This document shows positions 47,744 through 55,895 of a stretch of DNA of 64,000 bases, one piece after another. The stretch comes from CAVOGJ01 sp963700865 (GTDB taxonomy: Bacteria > Planctomycetota > Planctomycetia > Pirellulales > Pirellulaceae). The notes under the pieces were generated by a model. That model did no database searches. It had not been told where the DNA came from and worked only from the letters and a program-made list of their open reading frames with translations. The translations under genes and the position numbers were made by a program. Positions within the stretch are counted from its first letter, which is position 1; each line of letters starts with the position of its first letter. The DNA is taken from contig CAVOZC010000017.1 of the NCBI GenBank assembly GCA_963700865.1, positions 186,001 through 250,000 on the forward strand. The letters are read 5' to 3'.

Positions 47744-48991
47744 ATGGCCTCCTTAGCATTGACGATCAATCGGAACCGGATCGAAGGGGAGTTGGCGGCG
47801 CTCGCGCAATTTTCCGCAACTCCAGCCCCATCCGTAACACGGGTGCTATTCACGGAAGCCGATCGACTGGCGCGGGACTGCCTGCAGGCGGCCTGTATTG
47901 ACGCCGGTCTGACGGTACGTAGCGATGCCGTGGGCAACTTCTTCGCGCGCTGGGCCGGCAGCGATCCGCACGCCGCCGTCGTGGCCACTGGCTCGCACTG
48001 CGATGCCATTCCGCACTCCGGCCGTTACGATGGAACCGTCGGCGTGTGGGGCGGGTTGGAGGCGATCCGGGCCCTGCAAGCGGCAGGATTTCAGCCGCGG
48101 CGCTCGATCGAATTGATCATGTTCACAGCCGAAGAACCTACCCGCTATGGCATCGGCTGCCTGGGGAGCCGTCTGATGGCCGGGGTGCTCGATCCGGAAA
48201 CTGCCGATCAATTGACGGATAAAGCGGGACAAACCCTTGCCACCACGCGAGCCGCCCATGGTTTCACGGCCCCATTGGCCACGGTGAGAGTCGCACCGGA
48301 TCAGCTGCACGCGTTCGTCGAACTTCACATCGAACAAGGCCCTCAGCTCGAGCAATCGCAAACTCCCATCGGCATCGTCACCGATATCGCGGCGCCCGCC
48401 GCCCTGCGGGTCGACTACCAGGGCGAAGGCGGGCATGCGGGTGCCGTGCTGATGTCGGATCGGCGTGACGCCCTGCTGCCAGCTGCCGAGCTCGCCCTGG
48501 CGGTGGCCGCCGCGGCTCGGGACGAGGGGGGCCGCGACACGGTGGCAACCACGGGAATTCTCGATGTGTTCCCGCGAGCCATCAACAGCATTCCAGCGCG
48601 GACCCATCTGGAAATCGACATTCGTGACACGCAACTCGCACGTCGCGACCGCGTCCTGGCGCGCGTGATGGCTGCCGCCCAGGCCATTGGCGACCGTTAC
48701 GGACAAGGGACCAGGCTGGAAATCATCAGCCAGGATCCGCCCGCCCGTTGTGGCCCAGAAGTCGTGGCGGCGATCGAGGCGGCTTGCCAAGAGGCCGGGA
48801 TGACCCAGCAACATATGATCAGCCGCGCCTACCACGATTGTCTGTTTATGGCGCTACTTTGTCCGTCGGCCATGATCTTTATCCCCTGCCGTGATGGCAT
48901 CAGCCACCGTCCGGACGAATTCAGCAAACCGGAAGACATCGTGGCCGGCATTGAAGTCCTCGCCCGTACCCTGACTCGACTCTCCACGTAA
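47744..48991 (+). CDS. M20-family ureidoglycolate/allantoate amidohydrolase
   Basis: The product is 415 aa from ATG 47744 (MASLALTIN), which has a GAAGAG upstream. ATG 47714, overlapping the preceding stop, would add 10 aa and is equally possible. Motifs: VATGSHCDAIPHSGRYDGTV, FTAEEPTRYGIGCLGSRLMA, ELHIEQGPQLEQSQTPIGIV, YQGEGGHAGAVLMSDRRDAL and MISRAYHDCLFMALLCPSAM. The EEPTRxGIxCLGSR form is that of enzymes annotated as ureidoglycolate amidohydrolase. It would hydrolyse ureidoglycolate to glyoxylate, ammonia and CO2, finishing the route. It differs clearly from the AllC-like protein at 45663, so the two are likely specialised rather than redundant. Confidence 0.78.
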   Translation: MASLALTINRNRIEGELAALAQFSATPAPSVTRVLFTEADRLARDCLQAACIDAGLTVRSDAVGNFFARWAGSDPHAAVVATGSHCDAIPHSGRYDGTVGVWGGLEAIRALQAAGFQPRRSIELIMFTAEEPTRYGIGCLGSRLMAGVLDPETADQLTDKAGQTLATTRAAHGFTAPLATVRVAPDQLHAFVELHIEQGPQLEQSQTPIGIVTDIAAPAALRVDYQGEGGHAGAVLMSDRRDALLPAAELALAVAAAARDEGGRDTVATTGILDVFPRAINSIPARTHLEIDIRDTQLARRDRVLARVMAAAQAIGDRYGQGTRLEIISQDPPARCGPEVVAAIEAACQEAGMTQQHMISRAYHDCLFMALLCPSAMIFIPCRDGISHRPDEFSKPEDIVAGIEVLARTLTRLST

Positions 48992-49006
48992 CACCAAGGC
49001 AGACAC

Positions 49007-49864
49007 ATGGCACACCAACTTGCGGATCAGGCCTACGGAAAATCGCGGGTCCGCGTCTCCAGGATCACGCGGACCGCGGCACGACACGAATTTACCGAAT
49101 TGGCCGTTGATCTTTTGCTGCGAGGCAATTTCGACGCCGCGTACACCGATGGGAACAATCAGGCGGTCATTCCCACCGACACGATGAAGAATACGGTGTA
49201 TGCCCTGGCCAAAACGGAGGGCGTGCCCTCCTGCGAAGTCTTCGCCCTGCGGCTGGCGTCGCACTTTCTGGAAAAATTTCCGCATGTGACTGCGGCGGAA
49301 GTGACTGCCCATGAAACACTATGGACTCGTCAACTCGTCCACGGCCGCGAACATCCCCATGCGTTTATCGGCGGTGGCAGCGAGCAACCCACGTGCCGCG
49401 TGATGGCCGACCGCTCCAGGACATCCCTGCAGGCGGGCATCGAAGGCTTGCAAGTCCTCAAAACGACCGGTTCCGGTTTCGCGGGCTTCCTCCGCGACGA
49501 ATACACGACGCTGGCTGAGGTCGACGATCGCATCTTTGCCACTACCATCACCGCCCACTGGCCGTGCCAGGACCTTGGAGCTGACTGGACCGCCCACCGC
49601 CAGACGATCCGCGATGCGGTATTGACGGTCTTCGCAGATCGTTTCAGTCGCTCCGTTCAGGAAACCCTTTTCGAGATGGCCACGGCCGCCTTTGACGCCT
49701 GCTCCGCCATCGACGAGATCACACTCGCGATGCCCAATCAGCATCATCTGCTGGCACAACTCGGCCCACTCGGTCTGGAGAATCCCAATGAGGTCTTCGT
49801 GCCGACCCGTGAGCCGTTTGGCATGATTTCCGCCACGTTGCGCCGAGACGGGGTGACAACGTGA
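49007..49864 (+). CDS. uox: Urate oxidase (uricase)
   Basis: The product is 285 aa, the usual size. It contains AYGKSRVRVSRITR with the active-site Lys region, NFDAAYTDGNNQAVIPTDTM with the Thr-Asp pair, FALRLASHFLEKFPHV, LQVLKTTGSGFAGFLRDEYT with the substrate-binding Phe and Arg area, and MPNQHHLLAQLGPLGLENP with the Asn and His of the oxygen site. It oxidises urate to 5-hydroxyisourate and H2O2 without cofactor. The GTG start of allantoinase overlaps its TGA (GTGA). Its products are handled by UraH and UraD further along the operon. Confidence 0.92.
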   Translation: MAHQLADQAYGKSRVRVSRITRTAARHEFTELAVDLLLRGNFDAAYTDGNNQAVIPTDTMKNTVYALAKTEGVPSCEVFALRLASHFLEKFPHVTAAEVTAHETLWTRQLVHGREHPHAFIGGGSEQPTCRVMADRSRTSLQAGIEGLQVLKTTGSGFAGFLRDEYTTLAEVDDRIFATTITAHWPCQDLGADWTAHRQTIRDAVLTVFADRFSRSVQETLFEMATAAFDACSAIDEITLAMPNQHHLLAQLGPLGLENPNEVFVPTREPFGMISATLRRDGVTT

Positions 49865-51225
49865 ACGATGCGATGACTCGCTTCGCGTTGCACAGCAACC
49901 GCGTCATTACGCCGGACGGCGAAATAGCCGCCACGATCGTGATCGACGGGGAAAAGATCCGCGGCGTCTGGCCCGACGATCCGCCCGGCACGCCCTGCGA
50001 TCTTGACGGCATGTCATGCGAGGAACTTGGCGACCTCGTGATCTCGCCCGGCATCATCGACGCTCATGTTCACATCAACGAACCTGGTAGGACCGCGTGG
50101 GAGGGATTCGCCTCCGCCACGAAAGCGGCCATCGCGGGCGGCGTCACGACCCTGATCGACATGCCACTGAACAGCCGGCCCGTGACCACGACGCTCGCCG
50201 CGCTCGCCGCGAAGCGGGCCGCGGCCGCCGGCCAATGCGCGTGCGACGTGGGATTTTATGCCGGGCTGATTCCCGGAAACCTGGCGGAAATCGGGCCGTT
50301 GCTCGAAGCGGGCGTCCGAGGCGTGAAGGCTTTCTTGTGCGCTTCGGGACTGGATGACTTTCCCGCGGTCACCGAGTCCGACTTGCGGGCCGCGCTACCA
50401 ATTTTGAAACGACATCAGGTCCCGCTGCTGGTGCATGCGGAACGCGTTGACGCAGATACGCCCGCCGTGGCCGATGATCGCTCCTACCCCGAGTATTTGG
50501 CGTCGCGCCCCGACCGCTTCGAGACGGCGGCGATCGACCTGCTCATCCGGCTGTGCGAAGAGTTTGACTCGGCCATCCATATCGTCCACTTGTCGACCGC
50601 CACCGCCCTGCCCCAAATCGCGGCCGCCAAACGGCTTGGGTTGCCGTTAACGGTGGAGACCTGTCCGCATTACCTGTTCTTCGCAGCCGAACGGATCCCG
50701 GATGGCGACCCGCGTTACAAATGCGCCCCTCCCATTCGCTCGGAATCCAACCGGCGGGAATTGGTCTCCGCGGTGGCACAACCCGCAACGGGACCGCTGG
50801 GGCCACTCATCGATACCGTGGGCTCGGACCACTCGCCCTGCCTGCCAGAAATGAAGCGGCTCGACGACAGAAACCTGCGGATGGCCTGGGGCGGCATCGC
50901 CGGTTTGCAGCTGACCTTGCCGGCACTCTGGACCGCCGCCCGCGAGCACGGCATCTCGCTCGCGCGGATGGCCGGCCTGCTTTCGACTCAGCCGGCACGG
51001 CTGGTCGGGCTGCAAGATCGCAAGGGGCGCATTGCTCCGGGATTGGAGGCCGACCTGTGTCTCTGGGACCCCGACGAGACCTGGACGGTGCTCGGCAGCG
51101 AACTGTACCATCGGCACGGCATTACGCCCTACGCGGGAAAAACGTTGTGGGGTCGCGTGAAGCGGACCTACCTGCGAGGCCGACTCGCTACGCCGCATGA
51201 TCCGCCTCGCGGCACCACGCTTTGA
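49861..51225 (+). CDS. allB: Allantoinase
   Basis: The product is 454 aa from GTG 49861. It has DLVISPGIIDAHVHINEPGR (metal-binding HVH), GGVTTLIDMPLNSRPVTTT, GVRGVKAFLCASGLDDFP with the Lys expected to be carboxylated, VHLSTATALPQIAAAKRLGL, VETCPHYLFFAAERIP and IDTVGSDHSPCLPEMK with the catalytic Asp. This is the AllB branch of cyclic amidohydrolases, opening allantoin to allantoate. The SDHSPC motif and the context distinguish it from dihydropyrimidinase. It overlaps uox by 4 bases and is followed by uraD. Confidence 0.92.
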   Translation: MNDAMTRFALHSNRVITPDGEIAATIVIDGEKIRGVWPDDPPGTPCDLDGMSCEELGDLVISPGIIDAHVHINEPGRTAWEGFASATKAAIAGGVTTLIDMPLNSRPVTTTLAALAAKRAAAAGQCACDVGFYAGLIPGNLAEIGPLLEAGVRGVKAFLCASGLDDFPAVTESDLRAALPILKRHQVPLLVHAERVDADTPAVADDRSYPEYLASRPDRFETAAIDLLIRLCEEFDSAIHIVHLSTATALPQIAAAKRLGLPLTVETCPHYLFFAAERIPDGDPRYKCAPPIRSESNRRELVSAVAQPATGPLGPLIDTVGSDHSPCLPEMKRLDDRNLRMAWGGIAGLQLTLPALWTAAREHGISLARMAGLLSTQPARLVGLQDRKGRIAPGLEADLCLWDPDETWTVLGSELYHRHGITPYAGKTLWGRVKRTYLRGRLATPHDPPRGTTL

Positions 51226-51257
51226 ACGATCCATCCCGGCACGGACCCACCCGACGC

Positions 51258-51767
51258 ATGACCACCTTGGCGGAAACCCTGAATCGACTCGACGGCACCG
51301 CGCTAAGGGCGGCGCTGCGACAATGCTGCGCTGCCGAGGCCTGGGTGGAGCAAATGCAGGACCACGCTCCATTCGCAAACGATGAGCAAGTCGAAACGCT
51401 CGCCGGGCACCTTTGGTGGGGGCTGGATCCGAAGGACTGGCGAGCCGCCTTCGCGGCGCATCCTCGCATCGGCGATCTGGAATCACTTCGGGCCAAATTC
51501 GCCCATACCGCGTCGTGGGCCAGCCAGGAGCAGGCCGGCGCCACCGCTGCGGACGAGTTGACACTGCAGCGACTCGCCCACGGCAATGACGCCTATTTTG
51601 AAAAGTTCGGATTCATCTTTATCATCTCCGCTTCTGGCAAGACGGCGGCTGAAATGCTGATGGCGCTGGAACGGCGATTGCGGAACGATCCGGAAACGGA
51701 GTTACAGGTAGCGGCGGAGGAACAGGCACAGATCATGCAATTAAGACTACGGAAGCTCGTCCCATGA
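51258..51767 (+). CDS. uraD: OHCU decarboxylase
   Basis: The product is 169 aa. It has MTTLAETLNRLDGTALRAAL, FAAHPRIGDLESLRAKF with the catalytic His of HPRIGD, TASWASQEQAGATAADELTL, and FEKFGFIFIISASGKTAAEM ahead of LMALERRLRNDPETELQVA. UraD converts 2-oxo-4-hydroxy-4-carboxy-5-ureidoimidazoline to (S)-allantoin. A TTG at 51222 overlapping the allB stop would add 12 residues, but the family start fits ATG 51258. Its stop overlaps the uraH ATG (ATGA). Confidence 0.92.
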   Translation: MTTLAETLNRLDGTALRAALRQCCAAEAWVEQMQDHAPFANDEQVETLAGHLWWGLDPKDWRAAFAAHPRIGDLESLRAKFAHTASWASQEQAGATAADELTLQRLAHGNDAYFEKFGFIFIISASGKTAAEMLMALERRLRNDPETELQVAAEEQAQIMQLRLRKLVP

Positions 51768-52120
51768 CCGATAAAACGAATAAAAATCCGATTACGACGC
51801 ACGTGCTGGACGTGTCTCGTGGGCGACCTGCGGGCGGCATCGCCGTGCAACTGGATCGCCGAGCCGCCGACGGCGTGTGGCAGATGATTGGTTCCGGCGC
51901 GACCCATAAGGATGGCCGCCTGCACGACCTGACCGACGAACCGCTTCAAGCGACCGCATATCGCCTGCGGTTCGATACCGAGGACTATTTCGCATCGCAA
52001 GGAACGGACGGTTTCTACCCGGCGGTCACGATCGAGTTTCAAGTGGCCGCGACCGACGAGCATTACCATGTGCCCTTGCTCATCAGCCCGTTCGGCTATT
52101 CGACCTATCGCGGCAGCTGA
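51764..52120 (+). CDS. uraH: 5-hydroxyisourate hydrolase, transthyretin-like
   Basis: The product is 118 aa. It has PITTHVLDVSRGRPAGGIAV with the first catalytic His, LRFDTEDYFASQGTDGFYPA, EHYHVPLLISPFGYSTYRGS, and ends in the diagnostic YRGS. UraH hydrolyses 5-hydroxyisourate to OHCU, between uricase and UraD. The ATG overlap with uraD fixes the start. It is the last gene of the operon; a methyltransferase gene begins 76 bp later. Confidence 0.95.
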   Translation: MTDKTNKNPITTHVLDVSRGRPAGGIAVQLDRRAADGVWQMIGSGATHKDGRLHDLTDEPLQATAYRLRFDTEDYFASQGTDGFYPAVTIEFQVAATDEHYHVPLLISPFGYSTYRGS

Positions 52121-52196
52121 TGTCCCCAGCCGAACTCGACGCCGCGTTGCACCAAGGCCTGTCGCCATGCCACTCGAATTCGAGCCGTGATGACCG

Positions 52197-52787
52197 ATGA
52201 CCGATGACCAAGCCCGCTGGCTGCTGCTGTTGGGGATCCTCGTGATCTTGCCGGTGGGCCTGTATTTTCGGTTCCGATCGGACACGGGCGAAAAGTTGGA
52301 TCGGTGGCAGGAGGGACTGTGGATCCTGGTCGGGCTCGGCGTTTTGGCATTGGTCTACCTCGTGGGATTGATCGTCTTCTTGATCGAGCCGGCCTGGATG
52401 GGCTGGTCGGCCCTTCCTCTGCCATCCGTTCTTCGGTGGCTGGGCGTGGGGATAGGAATTTGCGCGGGCAGCCTGCTGCGATGGTCCTTTCGCAGCCTCG
52501 GCCCGAATTTGACCGATACGGTGGTCACGCGGAACGAAGCGTATCTGGTGACGGAGGGACCTTACCGTTGGGTGCGCCATCCATTCTATGTGGCCTTTGC
52601 GCTGGCCTTGATCGCCATCACGCTGATCACGGGTAATGCCATGCTCGCGGTGACGGGCCTGGCGATCTTTCGGGTCCTGGTCGCACGGACCTCGATCGAG
52701 GAGCGCAAGCTGATCGAGCGTTTTGGAAGGGAGTATGAGGATTACATGCGGCGGACCGGGCGCTTCGTGCCGCGATGGCGCCGTTGA
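52197..52787 (+). CDS. Isoprenylcysteine carboxyl methyltransferase-family membrane protein
   Basis: The product is 196 aa with four to five hydrophobic segments (WLLLLGILVILPVGLYFRF, LWILVGLGVLALVYLVGLIV, LRWLGVGIGICAGSLLRW, FYVAFALALIAITLITGN). The C-terminal part reads LVTEGPYRWVRHPFYVAFAL, then ARTSIEERKLIERFGREYED and YMRRTGRFVPRW. GPYrwVRHPfY and E..L...FG..Y..Y are the AdoMet-binding signature of ICMT/PEMT-like enzymes. Bacterial members methylate lipids or unknown small molecules; there is no prenylated protein substrate here. It follows uraH in the same direction but has no clear link to purines. Confidence 0.8.
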   Translation: MTDDQARWLLLLGILVILPVGLYFRFRSDTGEKLDRWQEGLWILVGLGVLALVYLVGLIVFLIEPAWMGWSALPLPSVLRWLGVGIGICAGSLLRWSFRSLGPNLTDTVVTRNEAYLVTEGPYRWVRHPFYVAFALALIAITLITGNAMLAVTGLAIFRVLVARTSIEERKLIERFGREYEDYMRRTGRFVPRWRR

Positions 52788-52918
52788 CGCACGGGGGACG
52801 GGAGTGCCGATGGGGAAATACCGCTTGGCAAGCAGCGCCGCCGTCCTTTGTGGCGAGGCCCCTTTCCGGCAGCGATCCTAAGTGCCAGACGACTTCCCAT
52901 GCCAATAGGTGCCTGCGG

Positions 52919-53350
52919 TCATCCGCCAGGCCGAGCCCGTTGCAAATGGAGTTTTCCGGGAAGCGCGGCACCAAAGGCCCCACACACGCAAGTCAACAGG
53001 CAGAGCGGACCCAAGATCACACCGGACACCAAGCCGGTGGTTCCGCCGGCGACGGTCATCATAAAAAGCGACTTGCCGCCGCGCAACCTCATCAGTCGGG
53101 ACAGTAGTCCAAAAACGGGAACGATGGCGGCGCCGAAGAGGCCTGCCAAATAGAATCCGATGGAAAAGCCCGCACCGGCCGCGGCCACAGCCCCTCCTTG
53201 AAGCAGCATAAACATAGCGCCAAAGAAGCCTCCCGTCAGTGAAGTACACAGCCAGGCGAGCACCCATACATGCCACGGCAAGCGCGCCTCCGACGTTGCC
53301 TCTGTCGGACTTGCTGGATTTGCAGCTACGCTCCATTCCGGTTCCATCAT
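52919..53350 (-). CDS. Small membrane protein of unknown function
   Basis: The product is 143 aa. About 25 polar residues lead into three hydrophobic segments: VWVLAWLCTSLTGGFFGAMF, GGAVAAAGAGFSIGFYLAGL with FGAAIVPVFGLL, and SLFMMTVAGGTTGLVSGVIL with GPLCLLTCVCGAFGAAL. Gly-rich helices suggest tight packing. I do not recognise a family. It starts 28 bp after the stop of a small protein gene on the same strand and is convergent with the methyltransferase gene. Confidence 0.6.
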   Translation of the reverse strand: MMEPEWSVAANPASPTEATSEARLPWHVWVLAWLCTSLTGGFFGAMFMLLQGGAVAAAGAGFSIGFYLAGLFGAAIVPVFGLLSRLMRLRGGKSLFMMTVAGGTTGLVSGVILGPLCLLTCVCGAFGAALPGKLHLQRARPGG

Positions 53351-53378
53351 GACGGGCTCCCTGGGTCCGCGTTGCCGA

Positions 53379-53610
53379 TCACACCTTGATGCAATGTACC
53401 TTGCGGCCACCCGCCACCATCGGGATTCCCGTGCCTGGGCGGTCGAGGCCTTGCGGCAGAATCGTTGCCAGCGTCACAGCCGTACCCTGCCACGCGCGCG
53501 AAAAGTTCAGGTGCCTCTTCGCTTGCTTGATGCTCCCGAAAAAGATCGCCGGAGGATCGAAATCCGTAAACGCCCATCCATCCCGGCTCGACCAGCCGCA
53601 CCCACCCCAC
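53379..53610 (-). CDS. Small conserved-looking protein (one frameshift)
   Basis: Removing one base near 53567 joins a frame reading GWVRLVEPGWM to AFTDFDPPAIFFGSIKQAKR, continuing with HLNFSRAWQGTAVTLATILP and ending GIPMVGGRKVHCIKV at TGA 53381-53379. The product would be about 76 aa. The regular, soluble composition and the in-phase continuation on both sides of the shift suggest a real gene. I recall similar short sequences in planctomycete genomes but cannot name a family. GTG 53610 is a possible start; a longer N-terminus is possible. It would be cotranscribed with the membrane protein gene that follows. Confidence 0.45.
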
Positions 53611-53656
53611 GCAGCCGTGGACGGCTACGCGACAACAACGCAACGGTCTTGCCGCG

Positions 53657-55549
53657 TCAGACCAGCCACTCGGGCTTGAAGAGCATGGCCGCACCCAGCA
53701 AGAAGATCACGCTGCCGCTGAGCAGCTTTAACCAACGGCCTTCACGTTCTTGCAGCTTGCGATGGGACATCGTCACGACCACGACGGTCAAGAGCAGCGT
53801 GTCATCGAACATGTAGGCCCCGATGTAGAGCGCGAGATACGAGTATTCGACCCACGTGGGCAGATGCTGGAGCGTCAGGATCTCGGTGTAGAGCGCCGGC
53901 AGCCCGGCGGTGCAAAGCAGTTCGACGATGTTGACCACGACGGCCAGCGCGGCCGCTCCGGCGATCGCCACCGTTAGATGCTTGGCGGCCACGATCTCCC
54001 GTACGCGACGATAGATGCCAGGTTTGGCCGATTCAGGAATCGAGAGCGTCACGCCTCGGTGAAAGATCAGAAAATCCTTGATGTTGATCACGCCCACGAA
54101 CAAGGCGGTCAACCCCAACCCGATTTGCACCGGACGCAGCAGGCCGATCAGCTGAAAGACATTGAACCAGGCGGCAATGAAGGCGAAATAGGCCAGCCCA
54201 CTGACCACCACAAACGTCCCGGCAATCGCAATGATCTTCTTTCGCTCGCGAATGTTCACCAGGATCGAGAGAAGAAATACCAGCACCCACATCGCGCACG
54301 GATTGAAGCCATCCACCAAGCCAATCAGTACGGTAAAGGCGGGCAAGCCGAGCTCCTGCACACTCAACCGACCGAACAGCGGCACTTCCACGCTAGTCTC
54401 GACATCCGACGCGTCCGAATCCATGGGGGCCATTTCATCCGGCAGCGGGACCTCATCCGGGGGTGGAACCTCGTCAGGTAGAGGAACCTCATCCGGCAGA
54501 GGAACCTCATCAGGCAGAGGAACCTCATCAGGCAGAGGAACCTCATCAGGCAGAGGAACCTCATCCGGTAGAGGAATCTCGTCAGGTAGAGGAATCTCGT
54601 CAGGCAGAGGAACCTCGTCAGGACTGCCTGCCTGGGTCGCCACCTCGGGCGGCGGATTCAGGGCGACGGGACCCGGCAAGGAGTCGAGCGCAAGGCGGGA
54701 TGCCCAACGCGATAACGGAAGTTCCGTCATGATCATCATAAAGACGGGTAGGCGAACACGATGGGGCGTCTTTTGGTCGATCAAGGCATCCGCCATGACG
54801 TCAACATCTCGTTCCTTCGCGGTACCTGCATGACGACTGGGGACAAGCTGGCTCGTCCCGTTGACGCTCGTGGCCGAAATCTGAAAGAGGGCCTCTATGC
54901 TGCGACCGGTGATCTCCGACCCCTGAAAACCGACGACAAGACGCCCGGCCACTTCGATGCAGGGGAATGACGCGACGCGGATGCGATGCTTCTCTGCCAG
55001 TCTTGCCACCTCAGCTCGCGCGGCCGAGTCCGCCAGCACGTCGTGGTATTCGACGGTCAGCGCGGGCCAACGTTGGCAAAGTCCATCGAGAAACTGTTTG
55101 GCCTCCTCACAATGGCGACAACCGGAGCGGACAAATGCTCGAATGCGAAGTAGCTCCTCGATACGTCGCCCCGTCGTTTCCGCATCCGCAAAGCCAACGA
55201 CCAATTGACTGGCCAGCGAGACCGCGGGGACCCCGGCTTTCTCGTGGCCGAATTTCCTGCTCAGCTGCCACAGACGCCCCAGCGCCTCACGATCCTCCAG
55301 AATGTCGTACGTACGGACTGCGAGTCCCGGGTGCCGCGACTTCAACCCAGCTACGAATTGAATCGCCTGCCGACATTGGTCCGAATCGGGACGCACATAC
55401 AATTCGAGCACGATTGCCCGGGGCTGCTCCGCCTCACCCAGGCGTGGAGACAGGAATACTCCCGCCACCGCCATCCAGGCCGCCAGGGCCCCACAACCGG
55501 ACAGCGACCGCCATCGGTCGCTGTCGGCTTGGCTAATCTCGCGTGTCAT
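53657..55549 (-). CDS. Tandem glutaredoxin/thioredoxin-like domains fused to a CcdA-type membrane domain
   Basis: The product is 630 aa. A signal segment (GCGALAAWMAVAGVFL) is followed by a thioredoxin-fold domain with a single Cys (YVRPDSDQCRQAIQFV) and a second with an intact CxxC (FVRSGCRHCEEAKQFL). A linker contains ten six-residue repeats of the form DEVPLP or DEIPLP (bases about 54436-54625). The C-terminal part has six membrane segments, with GLVDGFNPCAMWVLVFLLSI and VNIVELLCTAGLPALYTEIL. The Cys in each matches the paired cysteines of CcdA/DsbD. It would shuttle electrons from the cytoplasm to a periplasmic thioredoxin domain. The fused double domain and acidic Pro-rich linker are unusual. 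ATG 55549 is the best start, but its ribosome site is weak. Confidence 0.78.
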   Translation of the reverse strand: MTREISQADSDRWRSLSGCGALAAWMAVAGVFLSPRLGEAEQPRAIVLELYVRPDSDQCRQAIQFVAGLKSRHPGLAVRTYDILEDREALGRLWQLSRKFGHEKAGVPAVSLASQLVVGFADAETTGRRIEELLRIRAFVRSGCRHCEEAKQFLDGLCQRWPALTVEYHDVLADSAARAEVARLAEKHRIRVASFPCIEVAGRLVVGFQGSEITGRSIEALFQISATSVNGTSQLVPSRHAGTAKERDVDVMADALIDQKTPHRVRLPVFMMIMTELPLSRWASRLALDSLPGPVALNPPPEVATQAGSPDEVPLPDEIPLPDEIPLPDEVPLPDEVPLPDEVPLPDEVPLPDEVPLPDEVPPPDEVPLPDEMAPMDSDASDVETSVEVPLFGRLSVQELGLPAFTVLIGLVDGFNPCAMWVLVFLLSILVNIRERKKIIAIAGTFVVVSGLAYFAFIAAWFNVFQLIGLLRPVQIGLGLTALFVGVINIKDFLIFHRGVTLSIPESAKPGIYRRVREIVAAKHLTVAIAGAAALAVVVNIVELLCTAGLPALYTEILTLQHLPTWVEYSYLALYIGAYMFDDTLLLTVVVVTMSHRKLQEREGRWLKLLSGSVIFLLGAAMLFKPEWLV

Positions 55550-55895
55550 GCAAGCTGAATGGTGCAAACGATGTGCCGCCTTCCGCCGCGATGGCCAGGT
55601 GTGCGGCGGCAGGCTGGGGCTCCTGCTGGAACGTTCCTCCGCGGCCAGCGAGCTCGTGCATGCCTTCACAACAGTACCCAAACCGCACGCAGCGCGCTCT
55701 GCGGCGCGCGCTGGTAGGCTGTGACGGCTCGGACGGCGACGACTCATGTAGCGCCGCCGTCCCGACGTGAAGAACCTCGGCAACTCACGGCCCCACGGAT
55801 CGAATGTTCGCGAGGAACCTGGCTGCCACCTCGTCGAGAAGCTGTACTGTACTCCTCGCGGCCGAGGACGGCGACGCGATGTCGGGTGCCCGCCA
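55550..55895. other. Intergenic, 346 bp
   Basis: No supported gene. It separates the alcohol dehydrogenase stop from the CcdA-fusion start on the same strand and presumably carries the promoter of the latter. Confidence 0.4.
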
